Assembly: GCA_037952775.1 (NCBI GenBank)
Contig: JBANAY010000001.1
Span: 3,100,001-3,164,000 of the forward strand
Direction: 5' to 3'
Length of the DNA stretch: 64,000 nucleotides
DNA from: Clonostachys chloroleuca
Taxonomy: Eukaryota; Ascomycota; Sordariomycetes; Hypocreales; Bionectriaceae
The notes under the pieces are model-generated. The model ran no database searches, was not told the DNA's origin, and saw only the letters and a program-made list of their open reading frames with translations. The position numbers and the translations under genes were made by a program. Position 1 is the stretch's first letter. Each line of letters opens with the position of its first letter. Shown one piece after another: positions 35,712 to 46,900 of this stretch.

Positions 35712-37766
35712 ATGGCGCAACCTCAGCCGCAGGCTCCGCCGGTGGCCTTCTCGCCTCCTCAGCATAGTCCTTCTCCTGCCGGTTCGCAGACACCTTATGC
35801 CCCTCCGCCCAACAAACGGGTTTTAACAGACGCCGCTCCGTCGCAACCTAATTCGCCATTCCCCAACTCTCCTTATGCGATGAGCCCGACCGCCGGAATC
35901 ACCCCGCCTGGAAACGTCGCGTCACCAGCTAATATGGCAAGCCCGGTGGTACAAGGAGTAGTAGGGGCAGGTTCGCCATACGTGAATGGGAACACCACCC
36001 CGGCACTGAGTCTTCCAGATGTTCGAGCGAGCGCAACACCTCCTCTGCAGACGCCGCAGCCATTACAGACACCTCAACTACAAACGCCTCAACCTTTACA
36101 GACGCCTCAGCTTCAGACACCCCAACTGCAGACATCACTACCTATGCCGACACCACAGCTACCTACATCTGCAACAACTCCTACAACACCGTACACGCCC
36201 GGCACACCAATGGTACCTATGATTCATACCCCCATCGCTCCGCCCCAAGGCATGGCCGGGGTTATGGGCCCTCCGCAACGACCGGCCGAGAAGCCAACCA
36301 AGGAATATGAATATGATCCTACAGATTCGCTTGCCGGCACTGGTATCGACTTGAGGGCAGAGGAACAGTTCATGTCAGACATGTACGCGAATTCTTTTGA
36401 TGCGGAAGCGCGGTCGGGCTTCCCACAGCATGCGCCAGGCCCTAAATCAACTTTTTATGGTGCAGGCCCTGCAAATCAGCCTGCTCTGGCGGTAACGGAG
36501 ACGGACCAAGACAAGTACGCTGCCCAAGCAGCGGAGAGGGCGTGGGCTGAGTCTGCTATGCGCATAGGCGCGCAACGAACCCAAGAAATCAACGATCCAT
36601 TTCTTCTTGTCGCCTTGCTACACAGGAGAGCAGAGAAAATTGCTAGGGAACATGCCCTCAAACTCAACCTTGACCTGCGGAATATGAATCAGCAAATGGG
36701 GCGTATGAAGCTTCCCAACCAGTTCCCTGAGCCATCAGTAACGGTGACGACCAAGACAGGGCCGGATGCTAACATGGTGCACACGACTGGCTCTTTCATT
36801 CCGCACGACGCTTTCCTAGTGGACCAGTTGGCTTTGTTATCTATAGCAACTAAGGTGCGACTGCGGGACCTTGTGGATGATGCCAATTCTGTTGCGACAC
36901 ACCGGCAGAAGACGTCGCACGGCGATGTGCCACAGGAGTGGGCTGCTGCTGCCGCCCCACTGAATTTGGAGACCCCCGAGTCGATGCAGCTTGACAAGGA
37001 GCCAGCGCTGGCTGACGGTGCCCCTGACCTCGGCACCAACCCTCTCAAGCGTATGTGTTGCATTTCCGCTCAGCTATAATGGTACTGACATCAACCAGGC
37101 CCCGCGGATCCCTCGAGTGAAGTGAAGCCCGCTAAACCGAAGAAGTATGCGAAGATTGCGTCATACATGACAATCACGATGAGAGATCTAGCAAAGCAAG
37201 AGCGAGAATGGGAAGAGGCAAGACTCCGAAAGCGCCAGAAGCGCAAGGATGGCATCCCCGATGCCGGAGCTGCGGGTTCGCGAGCCGGTAGTGTCGCTCC
37301 AGGCACCCCAGGCTCCGTAGCGCCGGAAAATGACAAGGCGATGACGAAGAAGGAACTGAAGAAAACTCAAGCAGCCAAGGCAGCCGAAGCCAACAACCAT
37401 GCCAACCAAAACATGACCAGCACCTTGTTCACCGGACTCCCTAAAGGAGGAAGCCTCTTCGGCAACAAGAAAAAGGGGAAAACGTACGACTGGATGAATG
37501 TTGGTCGTGGAGGAAGCGGAGCCAGCACACCACGAGCATCATCTGGTGGTGGAAAGCCAGGTGCCAATCCAGGGTCCAACCAAGGCCCCGTTAATGTAGC
37601 TCTAACGACGGAAGGCCGCAACCGTCTAGGAACTTGGCGAGAAGACAAGGAGAAGGGCAGAAACATCCAGCTTCGAGATTGGATATCTGTGCTGGAGAGA
37701 GATGGGCGCGAGACAAAAGCGCTCCAAAAGGCATACATTGATTTAGACATGTCCGGCCCCAGGTAA
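35712..37766 (+). CDS. taf4: TFIID subunit TAF4
   Basis: TBP-associated factor 4, a histone-fold subunit of TFIID that pairs with TAF12. Exons 35712-37050 and 37099-37766 give 668 residues. The first 200 residues are Pro/Gln/Thr-rich and disordered and include a tandem LQTPQ repeat. The DPTDSLAGTGIDLRAEE segment and the conserved helices after it (PFLLVALLHRRAEKIAREH, LLSIATKVRLRDLVDDA) match TAF4. The C-terminal part has KYAKIASYMTITMRDLAKQEREWEEARLRKRQKR and ends with LEVERDGRETKALQKAY-like helix features. The ATG at 35712 is the first in frame; upstream the frame opens only with TTG. Confidence 0.9.
36045..36137 (+). repeat. Coding minisatellite in TAF4 (LQTPQ units)
   Basis: About six to seven tandem 15- or 12-nt units that encode LQTPQ or PLQTPQ variants in the disordered N-terminal region. 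Synonymous differences between units (CAGACG, CAGACA, CAAACG) show the array is not brand new. Confidence 0.8.
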
Positions 37767-39006
37767 AAAGAAAGGGGGAAGGGGTCGAACACGGCGGAAA
37801 AACGAACGGTGGTTTGGCACGAGGATGGTCGACAAGACTTACCATCGCCCATAGAAGGGCAAGGTATCTCGTGCCGTGTATTGATGTGACTTTTAATTTT
37901 TCCTTTTCTTTTCGTTTCAACGTGGTCGATTGTGGTATCGATTAGCCCGGCGTTCAGCTTTTTTTTATTGAAGCATTTTTGGGAAGGGTTCCTTTTATTC
38001 TGGGCCATCTTGCATTGTTGGGGGACAGCACTACAACAGGAATTTGAGAGAGAGGTAGCAGACAAGAACGACGTGGGAAGGAGGATGGATGGAGTGTCGC
38101 CGCCGCGATGACCTCTAGCACCGAGAACGATGATCGACGATCAGAATGGACAGTGGCTTTCATTATGCATGACCAAGGGCACAGCGATCAATTTTTACTT
38201 GTTGCAGGCGGTGGGATGGACTTTACCGGTTGGTTGCAAGTCATCGGAGTAGGCTGACCGGAGCGCCAAGGTGGTATCTCTAGGCAATTAGTTTAGAAAT
38301 GCCATTGAGGGAATGAGATATCAAGTCCTGCGTAAATTTGCAAACTACGATATTGAGCTGGACGGAGCGAGGCGGTATCCTTTCCGAATCTTGATTGCTC
38401 GCCTGTCTAACCGAAGTGCACGTCTGAAAGGTCTCTTGGATACATGCTCTACTTCTACTCCAGGACAACTCTATCTCAACAATTCCACTTTCCCGTTTGC
38501 CTATGAGTAGATGCTAATAGAGGAACATATCTATTATGTGAGGAACTGTACCATAGCTTCACTGAGCTCAGAGCAGTGCTAGATGATGCAATACCAGCTT
38601 ACTAATTGGCCAGCCAGTCCCAACTTCAACTATCAACAATAGAACGAGCTATTTATCAGGACGCAAGTCAAAACGTCGTATAAACGATAGAGGGTTGACG
38701 GCATATCACCAATTTCTCTGACGATACAACGACCCCTCGTCATTGCTACGGACGCCCTGGTGTGCAGAAGATAGCAGTGTTGGTATTGGTCTCACGACAT
38801 CGGTACACTTTCTCAGGCCGGGTTCATCCAGTTGCCTCATCACACCCATCACACCCAACTCACAGGTATTTTACTCTTTTTCAGGGTCCTCCGCCACTAC
38901 ATTCCGTCTATTTTGCGTCAGCCTTTGTTCCTGACTAACCAGCGTCAGTTGCTGGGTTGTTTTATCCAAACGGTGCAGAAGTGACGCTTAGACCTCGCCA
39001 GTCACC
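37767..39006. other. Intergenic, TAF4 to NIT2
   Basis: About 1.24 kb. AT-rich TAF4 3' region followed by the NIT2 promoter. A 65-codon ATG frame at 38313-38510 shows no family motif and is not called. Confidence 0.5.
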
Positions 39007-40289
39007 ATGACTCTCGCGGTACGTAGGGGTCTCGGTCCTGTCTCAAAAAGACTTTGGCTAAAAGTCATTCACCCACATATAGGCTATCGGCCAGATCTGC
39101 TCGACTGCGTCAATCAAGGGAAACCTGGAGCAGTGTGTGAGGCTGGTGGGGAAAGCAGCCCAAGGAGGGGCAAAGGTGAGAGAAGAGATATGAGCCTCAA
39201 TGACCCCTCCCCGATCTTGCCTGGTCAGATCCCCGGAGGTTTTTTTTCCCTGTCTCGCTGTCTTGGATTTTGTTCCCATGGTCTCACACAAACGGCCCTT
39301 TGCGGCCCTCGTCGCTCGAATAGGTCCTGTTTCTGCCCGAAGCCTCAGACTACATCGCCACCGACGCTCAGGCCTCGCGAGACCTCGCCGTAGCCCAGTC
39401 CTCGTCTCCCTTCGTGCTCGGACTGCAGGAGGCGGCCAAGACAAACGGGGTCGCGATCCACGTCGGCATCCACCATCGGCCAGTTCCAGCGCAGGTGCCG
39501 GATGAGAAGGAGGATTCCAAGGCGACGGCGGCCAGCCGAATCCTGAACCGGGCCATCTACATCGCAGCTGATGGGAGGATCGATGACAGCAACACGTACG
39601 ACAAGCTCCACGTCTTCGACTACGGATCGCTCAGGGAGAGCGCCACCGTGCAGCCGGGGAGCAGGCTGACCGCCCCGTTCGACTCGCCGGTCGGCCGCAT
39701 CGGGAGCCTGATCTGCTTCGATCTGCGATTCCCCGAGGCGTCGCTATCCCTTGCGCAGCCAGGACCCTCGAGCCGCTGGCACGGACGCCCCGCGCAGCTG
39801 CTCACGTACCCGAGCGCCTTCACCCTGCGGACGGGCGAGGCGCACTGGGAGACGCTGCTGCGGGCCCGCGCCATCGAGACGCAGAGCTGGGTCGTGGCCG
39901 CTGCGCAGGTCGGGAGGCACAATCCCAAGCGGGCGAGCTATGGACGGAGCATCGCCGTTGATCCCTGGGGCAAGGTAGCGGTGCGGCTGAAGGGTGTCAC
40001 GGACGCGGAAGGGAACGCGGAGGAGGGCGCGGTCGAGGAGATTGGTTTCTTTGACGTCGCCCTGGACGAGGTTGACCGAGTAAGGAGAGAGATGCCGCTG
40101 CTCCGAAGGATGTGAGTGTCTCATGTGTGCCTTTTTTTCCCTTGATCTCTATGTTTACACCTTTTGTCTCTCCCTGATTTCACTGCTATGCCCCTCACCA
40201 CCATCATCGACGCCCCGTCAGTTCTCAGTTTAGTTCACGGTCTAACATCATCTTGAACCATGTACAGAGACGTTTATAGCGAGGTCTGA
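39007..40289 (+). CDS. Carbon-nitrogen hydrolase, Nit2/Nit1-type (deaminated glutathione amidase-like)
   Basis: Nitrilase-superfamily amidase. Relatives repair deaminated glutathione or act on omega-amidated 2-oxoacids. The catalytic triad is visible: Glu in VLFLPEASDY, Lys in TYDKLHVFDY and Cys in SLICFDLRFPE. TYPSAFTLRTGEAHWETLLRARAIE and the final RRIDVYSEV are also conserved. Four exons: 39007-39018 (only 12 nt, MTLA), 39083-39175, 39324-40111 and 40268-40289, giving 304 residues. The last intron is supported because reading through it would stop at once and lose the conserved DVYSEV end. A short Pro/Ser/Arg/Trp-rich insertion follows FPEASLSLA, where relatives have only a few residues. 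Confidence 0.9.
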
Positions 40290-43200
40290 GCCAAGGAAAA
40301 CCAACATCCGTATCAACTCCTAGCGCCGCCGGCCTCTCCGTACAAGAAAAACTGGCTCGGCCAGCTCTCGGTGGTACTGGTGCCGGGCCGTCAATAATGT
40401 CAATCATATGATGAGAGAGAGGAAAAGTGACACAGCAGAAACGATATGTGCCGCCCGAGATGCCAACCAAGCGAGCTGTGGCCGACAATGGCATTCCAAC
40501 AGAGGACCACCCCGCGTCACCTTGGACACAATTGTGTTGCCGGATGGTTAGCTTGGGTTCCTAGTGAATAATTCCATCATAAAGATTGCACAAGACGTGA
40601 TGTCTCTTCGTGATACACAACATATGCAGGCGCACAACGCACACGCATGATCAATCTCTCTTTCTGCCCACACACCCCCCCCTTTCACATAGGCGTACAA
40701 AGCACACCGGGGGCTCTGATAGTTCTCTCTTCTCTTCTTCCCAGCACCCCACCCGTCGCAAGATTGCATGTACCTACTGTCGATAGCGGTCCCGGATTCG
40801 TGGGAAGGGAGATCCGGGGAACGAACAACTCCCAGGTCCCCTAGTTTAACCCGGCTGGGATTCCCAAAAGGCCGTCCGGCGCCGAGGCGAGCTGATCATC
40901 GGGGCAACCAGACGTTCGAGATCCCTTCGCATCGTCTTCTCTCTTGCCACTTTCCTCCACTCCCATGTGGTGTTAGTCCTGATTCCTCTAGGATGGGCCA
41001 TGGGGGCCGCCGAACCCGTTTGTTTCCTTGATCTCGCTTCAAGAAAACTTTTCCCCCTACGTTTCTTTTGTTTTTTTTTTTGTGTCTGTTATCTCCTCTT
41101 TTCTTCTTCGGCGTTTTCAATGTCTCTGCCTGAGTAGCCCCCCCACACCTCATTCTGTCACCTATCACTTTTCGTACTTTCTGACATCTCCTGCCGTACT
41201 TGCTTTTTTCTTCTCAAAGTCTCGCCTGTCGGGGAAAAGAAAATAAAGTGCATGCGCAAAGGCAAAATCAGCCTGTCGATCGCGAGCAGGGGGGGGACAA
41301 AGAGCCATTGATAGCGGGCAGCCCCCGACTCGTGTAAAATCCCCCCTGGCGAGAGAAGAAGAAGACAACGCCCACCCGATCTTAGTAGACCCGGTGGTCT
41401 GGTCCTGGCGCTGCACGCATATGGAGCCCCCCCCCCCCGTTCCCCATGACTCGGTTGAGAGTTCAATAGCCCATGCTAATGCGGTTCCACGGAATTTGCA
41501 CAAGGGGGGCATAAAAAGGGGATAAGGGGGCAATTACACCAAGGCCCAAGCAGCCTTGCGGCAATCAAAAGCAAAATTGGTTCCAGGACAACCAAACTAG
41601 CAGAACCCCACCGGTAGGACTCTTAATTAAACTGGCCATTGAGACGTCGGAAAATCCGAAAAGCTATCTATACATAGAAACCATCATGCTGGGTTATTTA
41701 ACTGCTGGTAGCGAGTGTCCCTTCTCGTAAATTGCACCCCGGGCTAGTATGGGAGGCGACATATACGACGAGTCACGTCTAGGTGCAGTGCCGAAACAAC
41801 GGAGGCGATGGTTGTTCGAAATATGGCATGTACGCACAAGATGGATCGTAACCGAAGAGTAAAGAGAAATCATAGTGTGGACCCAGAAGAAGCAACCATC
41901 AATTCAAACTGTAGCGAGAAACTATCAAGTCGAGAAGAGGAGCCCCGTCCGGTAGTCCATCTAAGCTGAATAGCAGAGGCAGGTCTGAAGGGAGGCGACT
42001 GCGCTTCGGAAACCCGGTGTTCCAGACCAATGCGGCAACTACTCGCCCAGAAGACGAGAGAACTACCACACCAAAAAGAAGAAAACCTCACGCATAAGAA
42101 GAAAAACTCACAGCTGAAGGGTATCCGCGAGATACTTTCCTCAGTAAATTTCCAATCGGAGCCGTAAGGTCGCAGTCAAGTCCGCCCCGCAACCCACCCG
42201 TTGGGGGAGGTATCGCTACCGAGGTGGGTACACGCAAAACTGCCATAGATCGCCAGCAGATCCTGGTACCTCGGAGGGGAGAGGTACCAAGAGGGGTGCC
42301 TTTTCGCGCAAGGGACGGCACGCACCGTTTCCTCCCTCCCTCTCGACCTACTTGTGGTCCTGGATGCTACCTACCGCTCTTCACACCAACCCCGGTGGGA
42401 TTATGATGCAGGTCGATGCAGGTCGATGCAGCCTGACGTTGTTCTAAGCCTTACTCATCGCATTGACCCGATCAACAGGGCCGATGAGTAAGTTGTCTGC
42501 GCCGCTGTCTGACCTGCTTACACGAGCACATCTCTTCGCAGTTCAAGTAGTCATGACTCACGAGCTCAGTCAGTTTCGCCAGATGTAGAAGTTGTACAGT
42601 TGCCCTCAATTATTATGATGATAATATCTATGAAACAAAAGAAAAAGTGTGAAGAAAAAAGGGTATCTTTCCATACAAAATAGATTCTATCCATCTGAGT
42701 CCAGCCCAGAATGAACACGGACGGGGTAATCTCTCCTCGCCACATTCGACCACCTTTTTTTCATCCTTCTAAACTATACAGTTGGTAGATCATCCACCAG
42801 AGACAAAAGAAATTTTTCGAAAAAGAAAAATGCAAGCCAAGACACGAGAAATCGGTCGAATGTCGCTGATATACCCTTTTCCCATTCCGCGCAACCTGTA
42901 TCCCGCGAGAGACCAATGGCTGGCAACCAAAAAAAAAACAAAGTGTAAAGCTGAAAAACAAAAATATCCCATAAAGCCCTCCAAAGTCTATGCAATATAT
43001 CGCCTGATCCCTAAAATCCGAAATGTGTTTCTATTTTCCCAACCGACTGTTCCCAAAATGCGGGATGGCAATTATTCTCCGTGGGGAGTTGTCTCTTCTC
43101 TCATCTGATGCCGTAGAAATCCGAAGTATATCCTGCGCCGAAATAACACGCCTCTCTTGAAAGACAAATGAATGCCTGGCTGTCGCAGAAGTGACGCCAT

Positions 43201-43778
43201 GTGCATTCCGCTGCCGGGGTCTTGAAGCCCTGCCAACGGCACACTTCCAAATGGGAGATGTAAAAAAGTGAGATCTGACAGAACACAGATGCCCTCGGCG
43301 AGATCGGCGGCAGAAAAAAAGGCCAGAAATAACAGTCGGGCGCCCAAACTCCTCCCATGTCTATGATTCAACGCCAATAACAATCCCAATAGGGAGGAAA
43401 ACCACAGTAAAAAGTGCCAAAAAAAGATTCCGTGTAAATCGCATAAGACCGAGGGCAACAAGTATTAATAAAAATGAACCCGATGCTACAAGCGATCGAG
43501 CTGGTGGGCGGAGATGTTGTACATGCCACCATAACTGATTAGGGGCTCGGCAGTCATAATGATGTACATAGCGCGGCGATTCAATCAGCCCACACTAGTA
43601 ACAGAAGGTATTAGAAGACGGTAGTTGAAAACAAAACATGTTGCGAAATGAATGCCGCAAAAGCATTGGCGAGTGAGATCCGGCACAGTTGGTGGACGAG
43701 ACATCAGCTAGCCAGTTGTTCGAGGCCAAGAAGCTCGTCGGATGTGAATATCCTCGAACCATGATATCGAGACACCAC
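40290..43778. other. Gene-poor region, left part
   Basis: About 3.5 kb with no recognisable conserved gene. The plus strand is pyrimidine-rich at about 40.6-41.2 kb, as at fungal transcription starts. A C12 run is at 41427-41438 and a three-fold GATGCAGGTC repeat at about 42405-42430. From about 42.6 kb rightward the plus strand is purine-rich, as expected for minus-strand transcription. Confidence 0.45.
42405..42430 (+). repeat. Short tandem repeat, 10-bp unit GATGCAGGTC
   Basis: Two full copies and one partial copy in tandem in non-coding DNA. It could be a clustered protein-binding site or a slippage product; nothing further can be said. Confidence 0.7.
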
Positions 43779-43964
43779 TCATCGAGTAGGTCGAGGAGGA
43801 GGCTTGGGAAGGCCAGTTGTGTCGTATGCTCCACGGCCCATATCGCAAGGAGTCCAAGAGTCGGAGGCAACCATTGTGATGAAAGTGTTGTGATAGTTTG
43901 TATACTGTGCTGAAGTCAGCGGGTGATCTTGAAGCATGTCAAAGTCGGAACCAAAGCTGGCCAT
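43779..43964 (-). CDS. Possible uncharacterised 61-residue protein
   Basis: An ATG-started frame encodes a compact, non-repetitive, mixed-composition peptide: acidic-aromatic start (MASFGSDFDMLQDHPL), a central YTNYHNTFITMVASDSWTP segment, then DMGRGAYDTTG and a Pro-rich PKPPPRPTR end. I do not recognise a family. The case for a gene is the protein-like composition and the surroundings. The minus strand is strongly pyrimidine-rich at 44.6-45.1 kb (a likely transcription start). A GTGAGT donor lies in the presumed leader near 44.06 kb, and AT-rich DNA follows downstream. It could equally be a leader ORF or chance. Confidence 0.35.
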   Translation of the reverse strand: MASFGSDFDMLQDHPLTSAQYTNYHNTFITMVASDSWTPCDMGRGAYDTTGLPKPPPRPTR

Positions 43965-46900
43965 GAGAGTATATATAGAAAACCATTCAAGGCGAGAAAA
44001 GATGAAATCATAGCTTCGCCTAAATGAACGAGCAAGATCCAGTGAAGCGAGGATTTGACTCACCAAAGATTCTTCGTGAAACCAAAGAAAGGCGATATTC
44101 CACAATCCAGGGAAAGTCGTCTATGTAGAGTGAGAGGTGGAGATGATGCGACAGATCGTAGCCAAAGGGCGGGTTGGTTGCGAAGCCAGAAAGTCGCGGA
44201 TTAATCTCAGTATCGTATTCCCACGACAGTTAAGGCAAACCAGGGCTGGGCTGAGACGAGGTAAATCGGCACCGGCGCGTGGTCAAGGTATGGCGAGCGG
44301 GATTCTGTTGTAGATGGCGGAGGACAAGAGTGATGTGCTCGCCAGATGGAGATATATTGGCTTCGAAATAGGGGTCGTCGCGCGAGCTCGGAGCTGTGTG
44401 ACTTTGAAGACTGCGCGCAAGATCTGCTGGTTTATCTCAGAGACCGAGAGTGGGCCGAGGTGTCTGGGATTGGGTGCGATTTTTTATCGAGATTGGCGAT
44501 ATCAATTTAAGCAGGCGAGTGCGTGTCGAAGACAGGTCTCGTTTGCGATAGACGACAAGACCCTGGTGATCAAGGGTGGCAGGAAGAGGTGCGATCGCAA
44601 AGTGGTGAGCCGCGAGGTCGTATTAGTGTAGTAGTAGTTTCGATAGCTTGGAAGGGACGATGGAGTGAGTGTGGTTTGCTGAGCCAAAGAAAAGCAAAGG
44701 AAAGGAAACCCGAAAACAATTCCAAGAGGATATAGTGCAGAGAAGTCAGCAGAAGATGGAATGGAGCGAGAGGGAGGGCAGCTGCTTTTGAATGAACAAC
44801 AGGTGAGAGGCTGGATGGATTTCAGAGGAAAATGGAACCGGGGTGTTCTTGGCCAGCCAAAGGTACTCCCCCATAATACAAGCAATTTAATTACTACCAG
44901 CAGGAATACCTTCTGCAGGGAGGCCAGCAGTACGACTACGAAGTACCGGACCGAAAAACCAAGGTGGCCAGGGCCCTGTTTGAATCGTGCCGCGCCTGAC
45001 AGTTACGGCAAGGGGGTAGAAGGAAAAAGGAACGTCTAAGCAAGGAAGAAGGAAAAAAACAATAAAAAAAATAAAATGACGAGTTGACTTGGCCCGAAAC
45101 GGAAATTCCAGGAAGCGCTGGGAATGGAATAAGAAAAAGGAGGGTGTGCCGGTACCGTGTACGCGACCCAAGGCTAGCCTCACACGCCGTCCTCCGAATT
45201 AAGGGAGACAGACCAGACGCCAGGCTGATCCAGGCTAACCGCGTCGGTCATGCTTCGTCCACACTGGCGGATGCGATGCAGCCAGGGTCTGGGGTTATGC
45301 ATTGTCCGTCATCCATGGACGCTGATCCGCCCAGTAGTCCCAAACTCCGGGCCTGGCCACCATCGTACAGTGCCCAAGTGACATGGACCACTGTAGCTTG
45401 GGTCCCCGAGCAGGCCCCTGGCACACCCAGCCAGAGTGTGGCGGCCCTGTAGCGCACATCGCTGGGTCAGCCCAGCACTGGCCAAGGCTGCCGGAACGCT
45501 GCTGCACCGTGCCCGTTTCCTAACCAAGCATTGGGGTCCAGCGCCATGTCCTCAGTTTTGAGCTTGGGAAGCCACTTTGCTCAAAAAAATCGTAATAGGC
45601 TACTGTACCGGATTGAGTTCCGTCGCGTACGTTTCCCAACTAACAGCTCTCATTTCATGGCAGGGGACCGACCCAACAGCCAGAGTATCTCCGGAATATG
45701 GACGTGCAACCCAGGTGGCAAGCCAGCACCAACCAAGCACTATGCAATGTCACTCCCCATAGATTGTCATTACCGTTACGAAGGAGCCAAGTATAGAGTA
45801 TGCATTGCTCCCCTCCGACGGCACCAAGCACACGTAGACACGGTTTGTAGCTGGTACATGGTTGGTTGGCTATGACGGGCCTGCCCAGGATGATGGATCA
45901 CATCAGTCACAATCGATCATCTCTCGATATTACCATCACAGTAGCAGTGCATACCGGTGCGGCGCATTGGCATGGTTCGACTACATGCGGCGACCACGTA
46001 CCTGAATACCCAAGCAGCAGGTCGCCCGGGTCAGGTGATTGCACCTCACTTGTCTCCTATGCAGCTTCTACAAGCTCTGGATACCTACTATCTGGAAAAG
46101 AGGATGAGAATGATCAGATCGTCCCCTTCTCCCCCTGCTTCGGAAAGGAGTTACATGTGGACAGAGGCATGCTTGACAAGAAGTGGGCACAACGTGGGAA
46201 ATATGCAGGCACCTTGAGATGACCCACCCCGAAGCAAACACCCTGGTGTGTCATTAAACCGTCCCAAGCTTCATGGTGGACGTGCACTGCTTCATTCACT
46301 CGTCGCACGTACTCCATACATTCTAGGGGCATTATTTGCAAGTAGCGTGTCAAGTGCGTGTGCTACGTTAAGCATCAGCCCTCCTTCTCAGGTACCAGCC
46401 TCATAACTACTACTCTTAATTTAGGCACCTATTATATTGCTATAGCTTTGGATATTGGTTCTGACTCGATCAGCAGATTCAATCAGATGGGCGCAGGCGA
46501 TGGATCTTGTTTTTGTCGGAGCATATCTCATTCTTTTTCGTTTTCTTTTTCGCGTTTTTGTTCTCCTTCCTCATGCATGTTTCCAGCCACCTTTTTTAGT
46601 GCCAGGGTGGTTTGTCGGCGTTTTCTCATTGATGAGATCTGGTCTGCAAGTTCACGGGCAATCCCTTGGGGGGCAAAAACACCTGGGAACAGCCCGGTTT
46701 CAGGGGGGACAGCCTTCCATGCCTGGCTGGATTAGGCTAGCGGTCGCCTGTAATTCCTGTGCTGTTAGCGCTCAGCGCCTCTTACTCGCGCGGCCCAACA
46801 AGATGCGCGCTCTGTTCCGTCTGCTAGCGCCAAATGATTCGTTTTCTTAGCCCAACAAGAAAAATAATAATTGGCAATTAGCTGTTGCCCCTGGCAAAGC

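Noticed and set aside
41427..41438. C12 run as a functional element
   Set aside because: Simple homopolymer in non-coding DNA; its length is also unreliable given the run-length errors elsewhere.
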